Assembly (NCBI RefSeq): GCF_001419795.1
Contig: NZ_LIRL01000152.1
Coordinates: 1-64,000 of the forward strand
DNA length: 64,000 nt
From: Streptomyces niveiscabiei
GTDB lineage: Bacteria; Actinomycetota; Actinomycetes; Streptomycetales; Streptomycetaceae
Direction: 5' to 3'
Part shown: piece by piece, positions 1 to 8,904 of the stretch
How positions within the stretch are numbered: position 1 is the stretch's first letter
Layout of the letters: each line of letters starts with the position of its first letter
Notes under the pieces: generated by a model
Told to the model about the DNA's origin: nothing
The model's database searches: none
Seen by the model: the letters and a program-made list of their open reading frames with translations, nothing else
Made by a program: the position numbers and the translations under genes

Positions 1-126
1 CATGCCGGGCCCGGCATGCTGAGCGCCTTGGCGAGGTGGGGCACGAGGCGGAAGCGGGCGGTGCGGTACTGGATGGCCACCTTGCCCTTGCCGGTCCGGC
101 ACGGGGAGCCCGCGGGGGCGGCCGGG

Positions 127-1083
127 TCACCACTGGGAGATGAGCGGCGCCTCCGGTTCCTGCTGCCGCCAGGCTTCAGCGAGACGGGCAAGGCGGTGGG
201 GGGCGGCGATGCCGTGCATGGTTGCGATCTTGCCGTGGATGATGTCGAACATCGTGGAGCCGACGACCTGCTCGCCGAGCACGAAGAGAATGGCCGGGGC
301 ACCGTTGACGAGCGCGTAGTGGATGGCCGGCGTGCCACCAACCATCCGCCGCTTCGCTTCTGTGGGTTTCAAGCCGGCCCGTACGACGGCGGCGATGCGC
401 TGCGGAGTGTCGTACCGCAGCAGCGTCGTGGCCAGGCCGCCGGCGCCGTCGGAGACCGCGGTCGCGTCGTCGGTGAGCAGTGCCACCAGCCGTTCGGTGC
501 GGCCTGAGGTGGCGGCGGCGAGGAACTCCTCGACGATTCTGCGGGCGGATGCGGGGTCGGTTTCGGTACCGCCGCTGCGGACGGCGGTGATGCGGCGCCG
601 GGCCCGGTGGAGGTGCTGCTGGCTCGCGGACTCGGTGATGTCGAGGATCTCGGCGACCTCGGCGTGGCCGTAGGCGAACGCCTCGCGCAGGACGTAGACG
701 GCCCGTTCGACGGGGGACAGGCGCTCCATGAGCGTCAGCAGGGCAAGGGAGACCGATTCCCGCTGCTCGAACGTGTCGGCCGGGCCGAGCATCGGGTCGC
801 CGTCGAGGAGCGGTTCGGGCAGCCAGGCACCGGCGATGCGTTCGCGGCGGGCCTGTGCCGAGCGAAGCCGGTCCAGGCACAGGTTGGTGACGACCTTGGT
901 CAGCCACGCCTCCGGTACCTTGATCCGCTGCCGGTCCGCGGCCTGCCAGTGCAAGAACGCGTCCTGCACCGCGTCTTCGGCGTCGGTGGCGGAGCCCAGC
1001 AGCCGGTACGCCAGCGAGGCCAGCCGGCCGCGGCTGGCCTCGAACCGACTGGTGTCGAAGAGATCCGCGGCGGTGCTGTCCAT
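127..1083 (-). CDS. ECF41-family RNA polymerase sigma factor (SigJ-like)
   Basis: A 318-residue extracytoplasmic-function sigma factor. Region 2 is near residues 10-80 (LASLAYRLLGSATDAEDAVQ, typical sigma-2 core) and region 4 near 115-170, with the helix-turn-helix AEVAEILDITESASQQHLHR. Between them the linker carries WLPEPL, the signature of ECF41 sigmas, and after region 4 comes a SnoaL-like C-terminal extension that in this family tunes activity. The usual DGGGK motif of the extension appears degenerate (SDGAGG). I start at ATG 1083 because it falls just after the upstream gene's stop (10-bp gap); an in-frame start at 1125 would overlap it. ECF41 genes are usually linked to an oxidoreductase, epimerase or carboxymuconolactone decarboxylase, and a flavin oxidoreductase does lie upstream on the same strand. 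Confidence 0.9.
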   Translation of the reverse strand: MDSTAADLFDTSRFEASRGRLASLAYRLLGSATDAEDAVQDAFLHWQAADRQRIKVPEAWLTKVVTNLCLDRLRSAQARRERIAGAWLPEPLLDGDPMLGPADTFEQRESVSLALLTLMERLSPVERAVYVLREAFAYGHAEVAEILDITESASQQHLHRARRRITAVRSGGTETDPASARRIVEEFLAAATSGRTERLVALLTDDATAVSDGAGGLATTLLRYDTPQRIAAVVRAGLKPTEAKRRMVGGTPAIHYALVNGAPAILFVLGEQVVGSTMFDIIHGKIATMHGIAAPHRLARLAEAWRQQEPEAPLISQW

Positions 1084-1093
1084 GCGGGCCACC

Positions 1094-2161
1094 CTAGGAC
1101 GCTCCGTTTCCCGTGGTGCGGACACCTCTGGCAGTCGGCAACTGCGCCGGCCGTGCTGCGGGGTCCGCGGCCGTGGCGGTGGAACGGCGGCGGAGGCTGC
1201 CGGCCAGGCACAGCACCGTGCCGAGCGCGAACCACGTCGCCAGGACGGTGACGGCGGCGCCGGCGCCGTGGCCGTCGAAGAAGGCGGTGGAGCGCAGCAG
1301 CCGGACGCCGGCCCCGGGCGGTAGCAGTTGGCCGAGGGCGCCGGACCAGCCGGGCAGCATCTCGGGTGCGGTCGCGGTGCCCGAGAGGGGGTTGCCCATG
1401 AGCATCATGGCGGCGGCGCCGAGGCCGAAGCCGGTGTACCCGAGCAGTGACTCGAGCCCCATGACGGTCAGTGAGGTGGCCGCGATGGTCAGGGCGACGG
1501 CGCCGGAGTTGGCCCAGTAGGGACCGTCGAGTGAGCCGAGCCAGAACTGCAGGATCGCTGCTGCGGCAAGTCCGCCGGTGAGAGCGAAGGAGAGTGCTCC
1601 GGTGACGCGGTGGACGCTGCCGTGGACGAGCCTGGTCAGCAGCAGGACGGCGAGCAGGCCGCCCATGACCAGCGGGAGGGCTCCGGCGGCCAGTCCGGCG
1701 CCGCGCGGGTCGTCGGCCGGCAGCGGTACGAGGTCGCGGGCGGCGGCAGCGGTGCCGGATCCCTGGGCCTGGCTGAGGCCGGTCGCGAGGGTGTTCAGGG
1801 TCTGGGCGACGGCGGTGCTTCCGGCCGATGCGGTGATGATCTGTGGGGTGCCGGAGCTCAGGTCGATCGCCCCGTACACCTTGCGGTCGCGGATCAACTG
1901 TTCGGCGGCGGCGGTGTCGGCGACCTCGGTGACCTTGAAGCCGCCGGGAGACCGTCGGTCGAGTACGGGAGTGATCCGCTTGACGGCGGCAGCGGGCCCG
2001 GCGACAGCGATCGGCACGTCATGCACCGATGAGCGTACCGACGGCCAGGCGAAGGCGGTGAGCAGCAGGCTGATGGTCACCGTGAGCAAGGCGACCGCCC
2101 CGACCACCGCTGGCCAGGGGGAGGGCGGCGCGTCGGCTGCGGTCGCGGCCTGAGCGGACAT
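1094..2161 (-). CDS. Multi-pass membrane protein, ABC-2 permease / DUF3533-like
   Basis: A 355-residue integral membrane protein. One hydrophobic segment lies near residues 18-42, followed by an exported loop of about 110 residues (SSVHDVPIAVAGPAAAVKRI and onward) and then several transmembrane segments up to about residue 330. One long segment with a small extracellular domain, followed by a C-terminal membrane bundle, is the layout of YhgE/Pip and DUF3533 proteins related to ABC-2 permeases. No ATPase is adjacent, so transport is not demonstrated. The start has a clear AAGGAG site. It lies between the oxidoreductase and the sigma factor and is probably co-transcribed with both. The C-terminal tail is basic and Ala/Pro-rich. 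Confidence 0.75.
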   Translation of the reverse strand: MSAQAATAADAPPSPWPAVVGAVALLTVTISLLLTAFAWPSVRSSVHDVPIAVAGPAAAVKRITPVLDRRSPGGFKVTEVADTAAAEQLIRDRKVYGAIDLSSGTPQIITASAGSTAVAQTLNTLATGLSQAQGSGTAAAARDLVPLPADDPRGAGLAAGALPLVMGGLLAVLLLTRLVHGSVHRVTGALSFALTGGLAAAAILQFWLGSLDGPYWANSGAVALTIAATSLTVMGLESLLGYTGFGLGAAAMMLMGNPLSGTATAPEMLPGWSGALGQLLPPGAGVRLLRSTAFFDGHGAGAAVTVLATWFALGTVLCLAGSLRRRSTATAADPAARPAQLPTARGVRTTGNGAS

Positions 2162-2278
2162 GGCTTCTCCTTCGGAGGAGGGAGTTCAGCACCGGGGAGC
2201 GGGGTTTCGGATCCGACGCCGGAACACGGCCCGAGCCCCGGTGGATTGCCGTATTGACCAAGGGGGTGGAGGGCGCGG

Positions 2279-3481
2279 CTACGCGATCGCCTTCTCGGCG
2301 GGGGACGCGTCCGGCGCGGCGGCCAGGTGGTGCTTGCGCTTGGGCAGGCCGAAGGTCGGGTGCTCGGTGGCCCACAGGGACATCCTGACGATGCCCGCCT
2401 TGATCCGTGCGGCCTTCCGGCCACCCATGTACGTGGGCTTCGCCTGCCCCTGCTCGTCGACCATCTGGAGGATCCCGTCCCGCCGCCCGAGGCTGATGTG
2501 GTTCCCGACGTACTCCAGCTTGGAGTTGGCGATCTCGCGCCCGGTCAGGCGTCCCACGATCGCGTCCGTGGCCTGACGGCCGGTGTACCCGGCCGAGGCG
2601 CAGGACATCGGCAGCGGCCGGCCGTTGTCGCCGATGGCGTAGGTGCTGTCGCCGGCGGCGTAGACGTTCGGGTGCGAGACCGACCGCATGGTGCGGTCGA
2701 CGACGATCCGGCCGTCCTCGGTGACCTCCAGTCCGCTCGCGGTGGCGATGGGGCTGACCGCGAACCCGGCCGTCCACACGGTGGCGTCGGAGGCCAGGGC
2801 GGTGCCGTCGGCGCACAGCACCCGCGCCGTTTCGACGGCTTCGACGCTGGTGTGTTCCAAGACGGTGATGCGCAGCCGGTCGCAGGTCCGGCGCAGGTGG
2901 CCGCGGGCTCCGGCGGAGAGCGGGGCGCCCAGCTCGCCGCGTGCGACCAGTGTCACCGACAGGCCGGGCCGGGATTCGGCGATCTCGGTGGCGGTCTCGA
3001 TGCCGGTCAGCCCGTCGCCGACGACCAGGACGCTCCCACCTGCGTCCCGCCTGCTCAGGCTGTCCAGGCGCTCGCGCAGGCGCAGCGCGGAGGGCCGGGT
3101 GGCGACGTCGAAGGCGTGCTCGGCCACGCCAGGGACGTTGTGGTCCGCGCCGTGACTGCCGAGCGCGTAGAGGAGCGTGTCGTAGCCGAGCTCGCCGCCG
3201 CCGTCGGTATCGGCCACGGCGACGACCTGGCGCTCGGGGTCGACGGCGGTGACACGGGCCCGGCGCAGCCGTACCGCTGTGCCCGCGAAGACGTCGGCGA
3301 GCTGCGGGGCCTCGATGTCCTGGCCGGCCGCGAGCTGGTGCAGCCGCAGCCGCTGGACGAAGTCCGGCTCGGCGTTGACCACGGTGATCTCGGTGTCCGC
3401 GGGCGACAGCCGACGGGCCAGGGTCCCGGCCACGTAGGCCCCGGCGTAGCCGGCGCCGAGGACGACGATGCGGTGCTTCAT
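2279..3481 (-). CDS. NAD(P)/FAD-dependent oxidoreductase (NDH-2-like)
   Basis: A 400-residue two-Rossmann flavoprotein. The N-terminal FAD motif is VVLGAGYAGAYVAGTL and the second dinucleotide motif is VLVVGDGLTGIETATEIAE near residue 150. A C-terminal FAD motif, NVYAAGDSTYAI, is typical of NADH dehydrogenase type II and AIF-like disulfide-reductase-fold proteins. I start at ATG 3481 because AGGAG lies 6 bp upstream and residue 1 abuts the glycine-rich loop; the longer open frame has no family-like sequence. It is first of three same-strand genes ending in an ECF41 sigma factor, and such oxidoreductases are classic ECF41 partners. The electron acceptor cannot be told from sequence. Confidence 0.85.
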   Translation of the reverse strand: MKHRIVVLGAGYAGAYVAGTLARRLSPADTEITVVNAEPDFVQRLRLHQLAAGQDIEAPQLADVFAGTAVRLRRARVTAVDPERQVVAVADTDGGGELGYDTLLYALGSHGADHNVPGVAEHAFDVATRPSALRLRERLDSLSRRDAGGSVLVVGDGLTGIETATEIAESRPGLSVTLVARGELGAPLSAGARGHLRRTCDRLRITVLEHTSVEAVETARVLCADGTALASDATVWTAGFAVSPIATASGLEVTEDGRIVVDRTMRSVSHPNVYAAGDSTYAIGDNGRPLPMSCASAGYTGRQATDAIVGRLTGREIANSKLEYVGNHISLGRRDGILQMVDEQGQAKPTYMGGRKAARIKAGIVRMSLWATEHPTFGLPKRKHHLAAAPDASPAEKAIA

Positions 3482-3631
3482 GTCTCGCTCCTGTCGGTTC
3501 GCTTGCCTCTGGTGACTTGAGCGGGACAGCGACCCGATTCCTGACAGGAGCCAGATGTGACGTGGGTCACGGAGCGGTGCCGGCAGATGTGCGGGCGCGC
3601 GACACGACGACAACCGGCCCCAGGCCGGCCC

Positions 3632-3800
3632 TGGTTCGCGGCCGTGGTGGGCGTCGACGGTTCGGAGGAGTCCCCGGCCGCCCTGTACCGGGCGGCCGGG
3701 CAGGCCCGTCTGCTGCACGCGTCCTTGAGGACAGCCTCCTCAAGACACTCGGCGAACGCGTCGGCATCGCCGTACAACCCGTCCTGCACAGGGACGAGGG
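3632..3800 (+). pseudogene. Universal stress protein relic
   Basis: A stretch reading VVGVDGSEESPAALYRAAGQ matches the N-terminal beta-strand and phosphate loop of UspA-like proteins. The family-like sequence then continues in another frame as LLKTLGERVGIAVQPVLH, and the rest of the domain (GxxGxxxxxxGS) is missing. At least one frameshift and a large deletion have therefore removed function. It sits among other stress/dormancy-type genes, where Usp genes are common in actinobacteria. Confidence 0.55.
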
Positions 3801-3816
3801 CGCTCGGACCGGGGTG

Positions 3817-3984
3817 TCAGCGGTGTGCGGGAGTACGGGGGAGCCGAGGCCGCCGCGGGGGCCGGTGGCGCAGCCGGACGACGAGCGCATCCAGTGCCGC
3901 GCTCAGCACGACCGTCACCACGATCGCCATGGCCAGCAGGATCGCGAAGCGCTCCCAGAACTCCGGTGTGAGACTCGTGCCCAC
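3817..3984 (-). CDS. Small single-pass membrane protein (55 aa), unknown function
   Basis: A short frame below usual ORF cut-offs. It begins with GTG just after a purine-rich GGAAGGGTGAGG ribosome site and reads a short soluble head (TSLTPEFWERF), one strong transmembrane helix (residues about 14-36, AILLAMAIVVTVVLSAALDA), then a basic Arg/Pro-rich tail. A good ribosome site, a single hydrophobic helix and positive residues after it support a real small membrane protein. I do not recognise a function. It overlaps no other coding frame. Confidence 0.6.
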   Translation of the reverse strand: MGTSLTPEFWERFAILLAMAIVVTVVLSAALDALVVRLRHRPPRRPRLPRTPAHR

Positions 3985-4194
3985 TGTCCTCACCCTTCCT
4001 CGGCGGGTCCCTTCCCCCTGTGCTTCCAGTCAACGTCCGCGCCGTGCCCGGCGCAGGGGGCGAACGGCCCGCGCACCGGCCCCGCCGGGCAGGGCCGTAC
4101 GGCCCGTCGCCGGGACCGAGCGGCCCGTGGCCCGCGCGAGACGCCCGCCCCCACGCTGGAGGCGACAGGACAGGTCACGACCGCGGAGGACCCC

Positions 4195-4896
4195 ATGGAC
4201 ACCGGCCCGTACACCGTTCGCGACGTGATGACCCGCACGGTGGTCGCCGTCGGCCGGGAGACCCTCTTCAAGGACGTCGTCACGCTGATGGAGCGGTGGC
4301 AGGTCGACGCCGTCCCCGTCCTGGAGGGCGACGGCAGGGTCATCGGTGTCGTCTCCGAAGCCGACCTGCTGCCCAAGGAGGAGTTCCGCGACCGCGTCCC
4401 CGACCGCGCTGTCCGGCGAGAGCGGCTCACCGACCTGGCGAAGGCCGGCGCGCTGACCGCCGGGGAGTCGATGAGCGCGCCCGCCGTGACCGTGCACGCC
4501 GACGCCACCGTGCCGGAGGCCGCGCGCATCATGGCCCGCCGCCAGGTCAAGCGGCTGTACGTCATCGACGCCGAGGGCTACCTCGAAGGCGTCGTCAGCC
4601 GCGCCGACCTGCTGAAGGTGTTCCTGCGGGAAGACCGCGAACTCGCCGCGGAGGTAAGGCAGTCGATCGCCGAGATCGCCGGCGACCGGATCGGGGTCGA
4701 GGCCGTCGACGGCGTCGTCACCCTGACCGGGAGCGCCGCCGACAGCACCTCGCTGGACGCGGCCGGACGGCTGGCGCGGACCGTCGAGGGCGTGGTCGAC
4801 GTCCGCTGCCGCCTCGAACCGGCCGCGCACCCGTGCGGCTGTGGTGATCCTCTCGCTCCGAGGGGCAGCCGGACGCTGCGCGCGAACGTGCCGTAG
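4195..4896 (+). CDS. CBS-pair and BON domain protein
   Basis: A 233-residue soluble protein. Two CBS domains (about residues 5-62 and 90-147) each show the MTR..V.V...T/ATVPEAARIM pattern, followed by a BON domain at about 155-222 (AGDRIGVEAVDGVVTLTGSA). CBS pairs bind adenosyl ligands and BON domains associate with membranes or phospholipid, so an energy-sensing role is usual but unproven. I start at ATG 4195 after GGAGGA because upstream in-frame sequence has no family character. It belongs with the kinase, hibernation factor and PPOX protein that follow, a combination common in actinobacterial dormancy islands. Confidence 0.88.
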   Translation: MDTGPYTVRDVMTRTVVAVGRETLFKDVVTLMERWQVDAVPVLEGDGRVIGVVSEADLLPKEEFRDRVPDRAVRRERLTDLAKAGALTAGESMSAPAVTVHADATVPEAARIMARRQVKRLYVIDAEGYLEGVVSRADLLKVFLREDRELAAEVRQSIAEIAGDRIGVEAVDGVVTLTGSAADSTSLDAAGRLARTVEGVVDVRCRLEPAAHPCGCGDPLAPRGSRTLRANVP

Positions 4897-4990
4897 CGGA
4901 ACTCCGTACGGTGTCCCTCGGCGCGCAGCACGTACGCGCCGTCCGCCAGGTGTTCCTTGACGCGGATGCCGTGCGCATGCGTTTCCTCCT
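4840..4990 (-). pseudogene. Hsp20 small heat-shock protein relic
   Basis: Read on the minus strand, one frame gives IRVKEHLADGAYVLRAE followed directly by GHRTEFRYGTFARSVRLP. These match the start and the conserved middle of actinobacterial Hsp20 (alpha-crystallin) proteins, with about 30-35 residues between them deleted and no proper C-terminus. I infer a decayed gene overlapping the 3' end of the CBS-BON gene. Confidence 0.5.
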
Positions 4991-5060
4991 CTCTGTGGCT
5001 GTCAACTTCAGGGTGACGCGCGAGAGTTGGAGAAGCAGTGAGCCGGTCGGCCCCGGCGCG

Positions 5061-6752
5061 CTACGGAGCGGCCACCGGCACCCGCCACACCAGCGTCGTA
5101 CCGCCTCCGTCGGGACAGTCCCACTCCAGCCGGCCGCCCAGCTCCAGCGCACGCTCCTCCATGTTGAGCAACCCGCTGCGCCGTCCCTCGGCCGGGATGC
5201 CGTCGCCGTCGTCATGGACGGTCAGGGTCAGCTCGCGGCCGTCCGTCGTGAGGGTCACCTCCGCCGCATCCGCGTGGGCGTGCCGGGCGACGTTCGTCAG
5301 GGCCTCGGAGAGAACCGCGACGACATGGTCGGCGATCTCCTTCGGTACGTCCGTGTCGATGAGACCCTCCATGCGGAAACTCGGCGCGAACCCGAGCGAG
5401 AGGGCCGCCTCGCCGACGACGCGGACCGCGCGGGCCCGCAGTCCGGTACCGGAGACGCCCTCCCGCGCCCGCAGCCCGAAGATCGTCGAACGGATGATCT
5501 TGATGGTCTCGTCGAGGTCGTCCACCGCGCGCAGCACCCGCTCGGACGCCTCCGAGTGCTCGATGAAGCGACCCGCGCTCTGCAACGTCATCCCCGTCGC
5601 GAACAGCCGCTGGATCGCCAGGTCGTGGAGGTCACGGGCGATGCGGTCACGGTCCTTGAGCACCGCGATCTCCTCGGCGTCCCGGCGCCGCTCCGCCAGC
5701 TCCATCGCGATGGCCGCCTGCGCGGCGAACACCTGGAGCGGCTCGATCTCCTTCCCGGTGAACGGCACCCGTCCCGCCTCGCGCACCAGCAGCAGCACAC
5801 CGCGCACCCCGTCGTCGCCGGTCCCGACCGGCACGGCCACGGACGGACCGAGGGAGGGCACGAGAGACAGCCGCTCGTCGCTCGTGACGGCACTCCTACG
5901 AGTGAACGCCGTACCGACCAGGCCCCCCTCGGTGGACAGCACCAGACCGCGCAGCGCGTCCGCCTCCTGACCGATCGCCAGCTCCACCGTGAACGACCCG
6001 GTGTCCTCCATCGGCATCGCGACGACGGCCAGCGCCGCACCCGTGATGTCCCTCGCCCGCTCGGCGATCAGACCCAGCACCGCCGTCCGGCCGTCGCCCG
6101 ACATCAGCCGGTGCGTGATCTCCGTGTTCGCGCCCAGCCACCGCTCCCGAAGCCGCGACTCCGCGTACAGGCGGGCGTTGTCGATCGCCACCCCCGCCGC
6201 GACCGCGAGGGTCGCCGTCACCGAGACGTCCTCCTCGTCGAACAGGACCCCGCCGCGCTTCTCCGTGAGGTACAGGTTGCCGAACACCTGGTCGCGCACC
6301 CGGATCGGGACGCCGAGGAACGTGTTCATCGGCGGGTGGTGCGGCGGGAAGCCGTACGACGCCGGATGATCGGAGATCTTCGCCAGCCGCAGCGGCTCGG
6401 GGTGGCGGATCAGCTCACCCAGGATGCCGTGCCCCTCCGGGTACGGGCCGATCTCCGCGATCTGCTCGGCACTGATGCCCACTGTGTGGAACGCCGACAG
6501 CCGCTTGCCGTCGGGACCGATCACGCCGAGCGCGGCGTACTCGGCGTCCACCAGCACCGCCGCCGCCTCCACGATGCTCCGCAACGCCTGCTCCAGATCC
6601 AGCTCCCGGCCGACCGACAGCACCGCCTCCAGCAGGCTGTGCACCCGGTCCCGGGTCCCCCTCGCCGCGTCCAGCCGCACCTGCAACTCGTCCAGCAGTT
6701 CGTCCAGCCGCAGCTGAGGCAGCCGTACCCGGGCCTCCTCGGCACTTCCCAC
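5061..6752 (-). CDS. GAF-domain sensor histidine kinase (DevS/DosT-like)
   Basis: A 563-residue two-component kinase. Two GAF domains cover about residues 50-200 and 215-370, followed by a HisKA_3 dimerisation helix with the phospho-acceptor His in RIARDLHDLAIQRLF, and a HATPase domain (VLSEALTNVARHAHA N-box; DDGDGIP G1 box; RSGLLNMEERALELGG) near the C-terminus. This is the architecture of DevS/DosT-type redox or gas sensors. I start at GTG 6752, five bases after GAGGAG; GTG 6758 is an alternative. No response regulator is adjacent, so its DevR-like partner is outside the window or unlinked. Confidence 0.9.
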   Translation of the reverse strand: MGSAEEARVRLPQLRLDELLDELQVRLDAARGTRDRVHSLLEAVLSVGRELDLEQALRSIVEAAAVLVDAEYAALGVIGPDGKRLSAFHTVGISAEQIAEIGPYPEGHGILGELIRHPEPLRLAKISDHPASYGFPPHHPPMNTFLGVPIRVRDQVFGNLYLTEKRGGVLFDEEDVSVTATLAVAAGVAIDNARLYAESRLRERWLGANTEITHRLMSGDGRTAVLGLIAERARDITGAALAVVAMPMEDTGSFTVELAIGQEADALRGLVLSTEGGLVGTAFTRRSAVTSDERLSLVPSLGPSVAVPVGTGDDGVRGVLLLVREAGRVPFTGKEIEPLQVFAAQAAIAMELAERRRDAEEIAVLKDRDRIARDLHDLAIQRLFATGMTLQSAGRFIEHSEASERVLRAVDDLDETIKIIRSTIFGLRAREGVSGTGLRARAVRVVGEAALSLGFAPSFRMEGLIDTDVPKEIADHVVAVLSEALTNVARHAHADAAEVTLTTDGRELTLTVHDDGDGIPAEGRRSGLLNMEERALELGGRLEWDCPDGGGTTLVWRVPVAAP

Positions 6753-6953
6753 CCGCACTCCTCGGCAACTCCGCGTCCCGGCCTTTCCGGTGAGGCCCAA
6801 AGTAGCGGCCGGGACAGGGCCCGGACACCGAGAACGGGCCAAGTCCTCCGCCAGGGCCGACCGGCCCTCGGATCGGGACCGGACAGCACCTGCCGCGCGC
6901 ACACCCGCCGTACGAGGCTGGACCCGTCGCACGAGCGGAAGGACGTGAGGCAC

Positions 6954-7295
6954 ATGGCGGCACACGGGGCCGTACGGGTCAGAGCGCAGGGCGAGGTCGG
7001 CGAGGACGAGGTCACCCGGCTCCTCGCCAAGCTCGACGCGGCCTGCGGACGTCTCGGTCTGGCCGCCGAGGGCGCGCTGACCGTGGTCAGGGCACAGGCC
7101 CGCCACATCCGGCGGCCCTGGTGCGCCACGGCCCGGCTCCTGGTGCACGGCACGGTCCTCGTCGTCCACGCGGAGGAGGCCACCGCGCGGGAACTCGCCG
7201 ACCGGCTGGAGGACCGGGTCCTCGCGCGCGCCGGACAGGCCGCCCACCGCCGGACGCACACGCCACCGCCCTGGCGCACGGCCCCCGGGACATGA
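6954..7295 (+). CDS. HPF/RaiA-like ribosome-associated protein
   Basis: A 113-residue protein of mixed alpha/beta pattern (VRVRAQGEVGEDEVTRLLAKL, LTVVRAQ, ATARLLVHGTVLVVHAEEAT). It fits the sigma-54-modulation/HPF fold, whose members bind the decoding centre and hibernate ribosomes. It is divergent from the histidine kinase and on the same strand as the PPOX gene. The start is an ATG after GAGG. The fold match is by pattern only, so this is a moderately confident call. Confidence 0.65.
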   Translation: MAAHGAVRVRAQGEVGEDEVTRLLAKLDAACGRLGLAAEGALTVVRAQARHIRRPWCATARLLVHGTVLVVHAEEATARELADRLEDRVLARAGQAAHRRTHTPPPWRTAPGT

Positions 7296-7420
7296 AGGGC
7301 CGACCGGTCCCCGAGCCGGGACCTTTCCGGCGGGACAGTGGAGACAGGAGCGGCACCCGCCCCCGTGGTGCCGCTCCGCCCGTACGACCGAACACCGCCA
7401 CCGCCGCACAGAAACTCACC

Positions 7421-7876
7421 ATGACCGACGACCCCACCCACACCCCGACCCCGGTCCCCGCGCGCAGAAGCGTCGAACTCGACAGCGCCGAGGCGCTGCG
7501 GCTGCTGGGCAGCGTCTCCCTCGGACGCGTCGTCTTCACCCGGCAGGCCCTGCCGACCATCCGGCCGGTCAACCACGTCGTCGTCGACGGCGCCCTCGTC
7601 ATCCGCACCCACGAACACGCCGCCCTCACCCTGCACGCCACCCACACCGACGCCAACGGCGTCGTCGTCGCCTACGAGGCCGACGACATCGACCCCCGCA
7701 CCCACCTCGGCTGGAGCGTCGTCGTCACCGGCTACGCCCACCTCGTCACGGACCCGTCCGAACTCGCCCTGTACGACACGCTGTTGCGTCCCTGGGCCGA
7801 CCGGACCATGGAACACGCGGTACGCATCCTTCCGGCGCTGGTGACGGGGGTCCGCCTCGTGGCCGACGACCTGTGA
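7421..7876 (+). CDS. Pyridoxamine 5'-phosphate oxidase-family (PPOX/FMN split-barrel) protein
   Basis: A 151-residue protein with the family opening LDSAEALRLLGSVSLGRVVF, then strands PTIRPVNHVVVDGALVIRT, VVVAYEADDID and GWSVVVTGYAHLV, ending with a short helix. These are the split-barrel core of small PPOX-fold proteins that bind FMN, F420 or haem; several actinobacterial members are DosR-regulon nitroreductase-like proteins. The substrate is unknown. The ATG at 7421 is chosen because the conserved sequence begins about 20 residues later and the upstream frame is uninformative. Confidence 0.85.
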   Translation: MTDDPTHTPTPVPARRSVELDSAEALRLLGSVSLGRVVFTRQALPTIRPVNHVVVDGALVIRTHEHAALTLHATHTDANGVVVAYEADDIDPRTHLGWSVVVTGYAHLVTDPSELALYDTLLRPWADRTMEHAVRILPALVTGVRLVADDL

Positions 7877-8185
7877 TCGGCCATGCGGCATGACGGTGGC
7901 TTGCGGGGAACGGTTCATGCTGACGAGGCGAGCCCCGGTGGACAGCCGGTGGACAGACGCCTTTGGACGGTGCATCACGGGGTGGCACGGGTCAACCTGT
8001 CGGATGTGCTCTGATCAGGCAAAACGTCACCATGCAGCACAATGAGGCACCCCGCAACATGATCGCTCATGGTCTCGTAATGCGTAGGTCTCTGAGTCTC
8101 AGAGCGAAGGGGCTGTTCGATCCCGGCTGCGGTCAGGTGAGCCCGGCCCGCTTGTCCGGACGCCGCCGCGTCCACAACTGCCCGC
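7877..8185. other. Intergenic stretch without a recognisable gene
   Basis: No frame shows coherent family sequence. It separates the conserved stress genes from IS debris and so probably marks the left limit of the accessory region. Confidence 0.5.
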
Positions 8186-8512
8186 TCAAACCCATGTCGC
8201 AGGGCCGGTGATCGAGGACCGCCTGCCGCACAGCGGCCTGCCCGGCCTCCCCGAGCACCTGATGCACCCCGCCCGGCTTGCCACGCGGCTGCACGACCAG
8301 CGCCTCCCGCCGCCGGCCTGCCACTTTGCCCACCACCCGTCGATGGCCTTCAGTGACACCCCGAAGACTGCCGCCACCTCCTCACGCTCCCGCCCCGCCA
8401 CCAACGCGGCCACCACCCGCAACCGCAGAGCCTCCTGCACCGACGGCGACAGATACCGCGCGTCCCCCACCAGATCGCTCACACACCAACAACGCCCCAG
8501 AACCCGAACCAT
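8186..8512 (-). pseudogene. IS630-family transposase, N-terminal fragment
   Basis: The minus strand reads SDLVGDARYLSPSVQEALRL, then VVAALVAGREREEVAAVFGVSLKAIDGWWAKW, the helix-turn-helix start of IS630-type transposases in Streptomyces. The rest of the protein, including the DDE catalytic domain, is missing and the frame decays after about 70 residues. The first ~85 bp are nearly identical to another IS630 relic at 31717-31802. It sits just outside the left arm of the inverted repeat that brackets the first biosynthetic block. Confidence 0.8.
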
Positions 8513-8539
8513 TTCGGATCAATATGAGAGTTGAGGAAC

Positions 8540-8641
8540 CTGGTGTGCCGCGTCGGAAAGGAGAGGTGAAAGTGGCTGGGGTGTTTTCGTGTCTCCGGGG
8601 CTTCGTGCTGTCGAAGTATTGCTATCTGCCGCGGAGTTGAG
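8540..8641 (+). repeat. 102-bp inverted repeat, left arm
   Basis: This stretch matches the reverse complement of 27060-27161 over its full length with no gaps. By my count there are 15 differences in 102 positions, about 85% identity. Most differences are transitions that would change amino acids, so the segment is more likely an IS end, RNA element or boundary sequence than a coding exon. Both arms share the block TCGGAAAGGAGAGG and end in CTGCCGCGGAGTTGAG. Confidence 0.85.
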
Positions 8642-8659
8642 TGGGTTGACCCGGGGACC

Positions 8660-8760
8660 GCACCGCCGCCCGAGCGGTGGATGAATGAACCGTCCCGGCT
8701 CCACCGCCCATCCCCGCGCCGGCAGGCGAGTCACCGTCAACTGCAGGGCCTCCACCGCGG
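8660..8760 (-). repeat. Winged-helix-like coding fragment, dispersed copy 1
   Basis: The minus strand reads VEALQLTVTRLPARGWAVEP, closely resembling the plus-strand fragment near 54641-54720 ([20 protein letters not shown]). The DNA of the two is about 80% identical by eye over roughly 75 bp. Neither is part of a complete gene. Such short segments commonly form the C-terminal winged helix of small actinobacterial proteins found next to transposases. Confidence 0.5.
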
Positions 8761-8904
8761 CCCTCGAGCCCGGAAAGCCAACAGCCCCTCAAAAGGCAAG
8801 GTCAGGGGCATCACCGGTGGCTGATGGAGAGAGGCGCGGTATACAGTAATGCCGATCTTCTGACATGGGGTGCAGCTAATGCTTGTCGCATCGGGGTTGA
8901 CATA

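Noticed and set aside
4911-6953. Long plus-strand open frame through the kinase region
   Set aside because: Antisense shadow of the histidine kinase; only its last part (6954-7295) has protein-like sequence.
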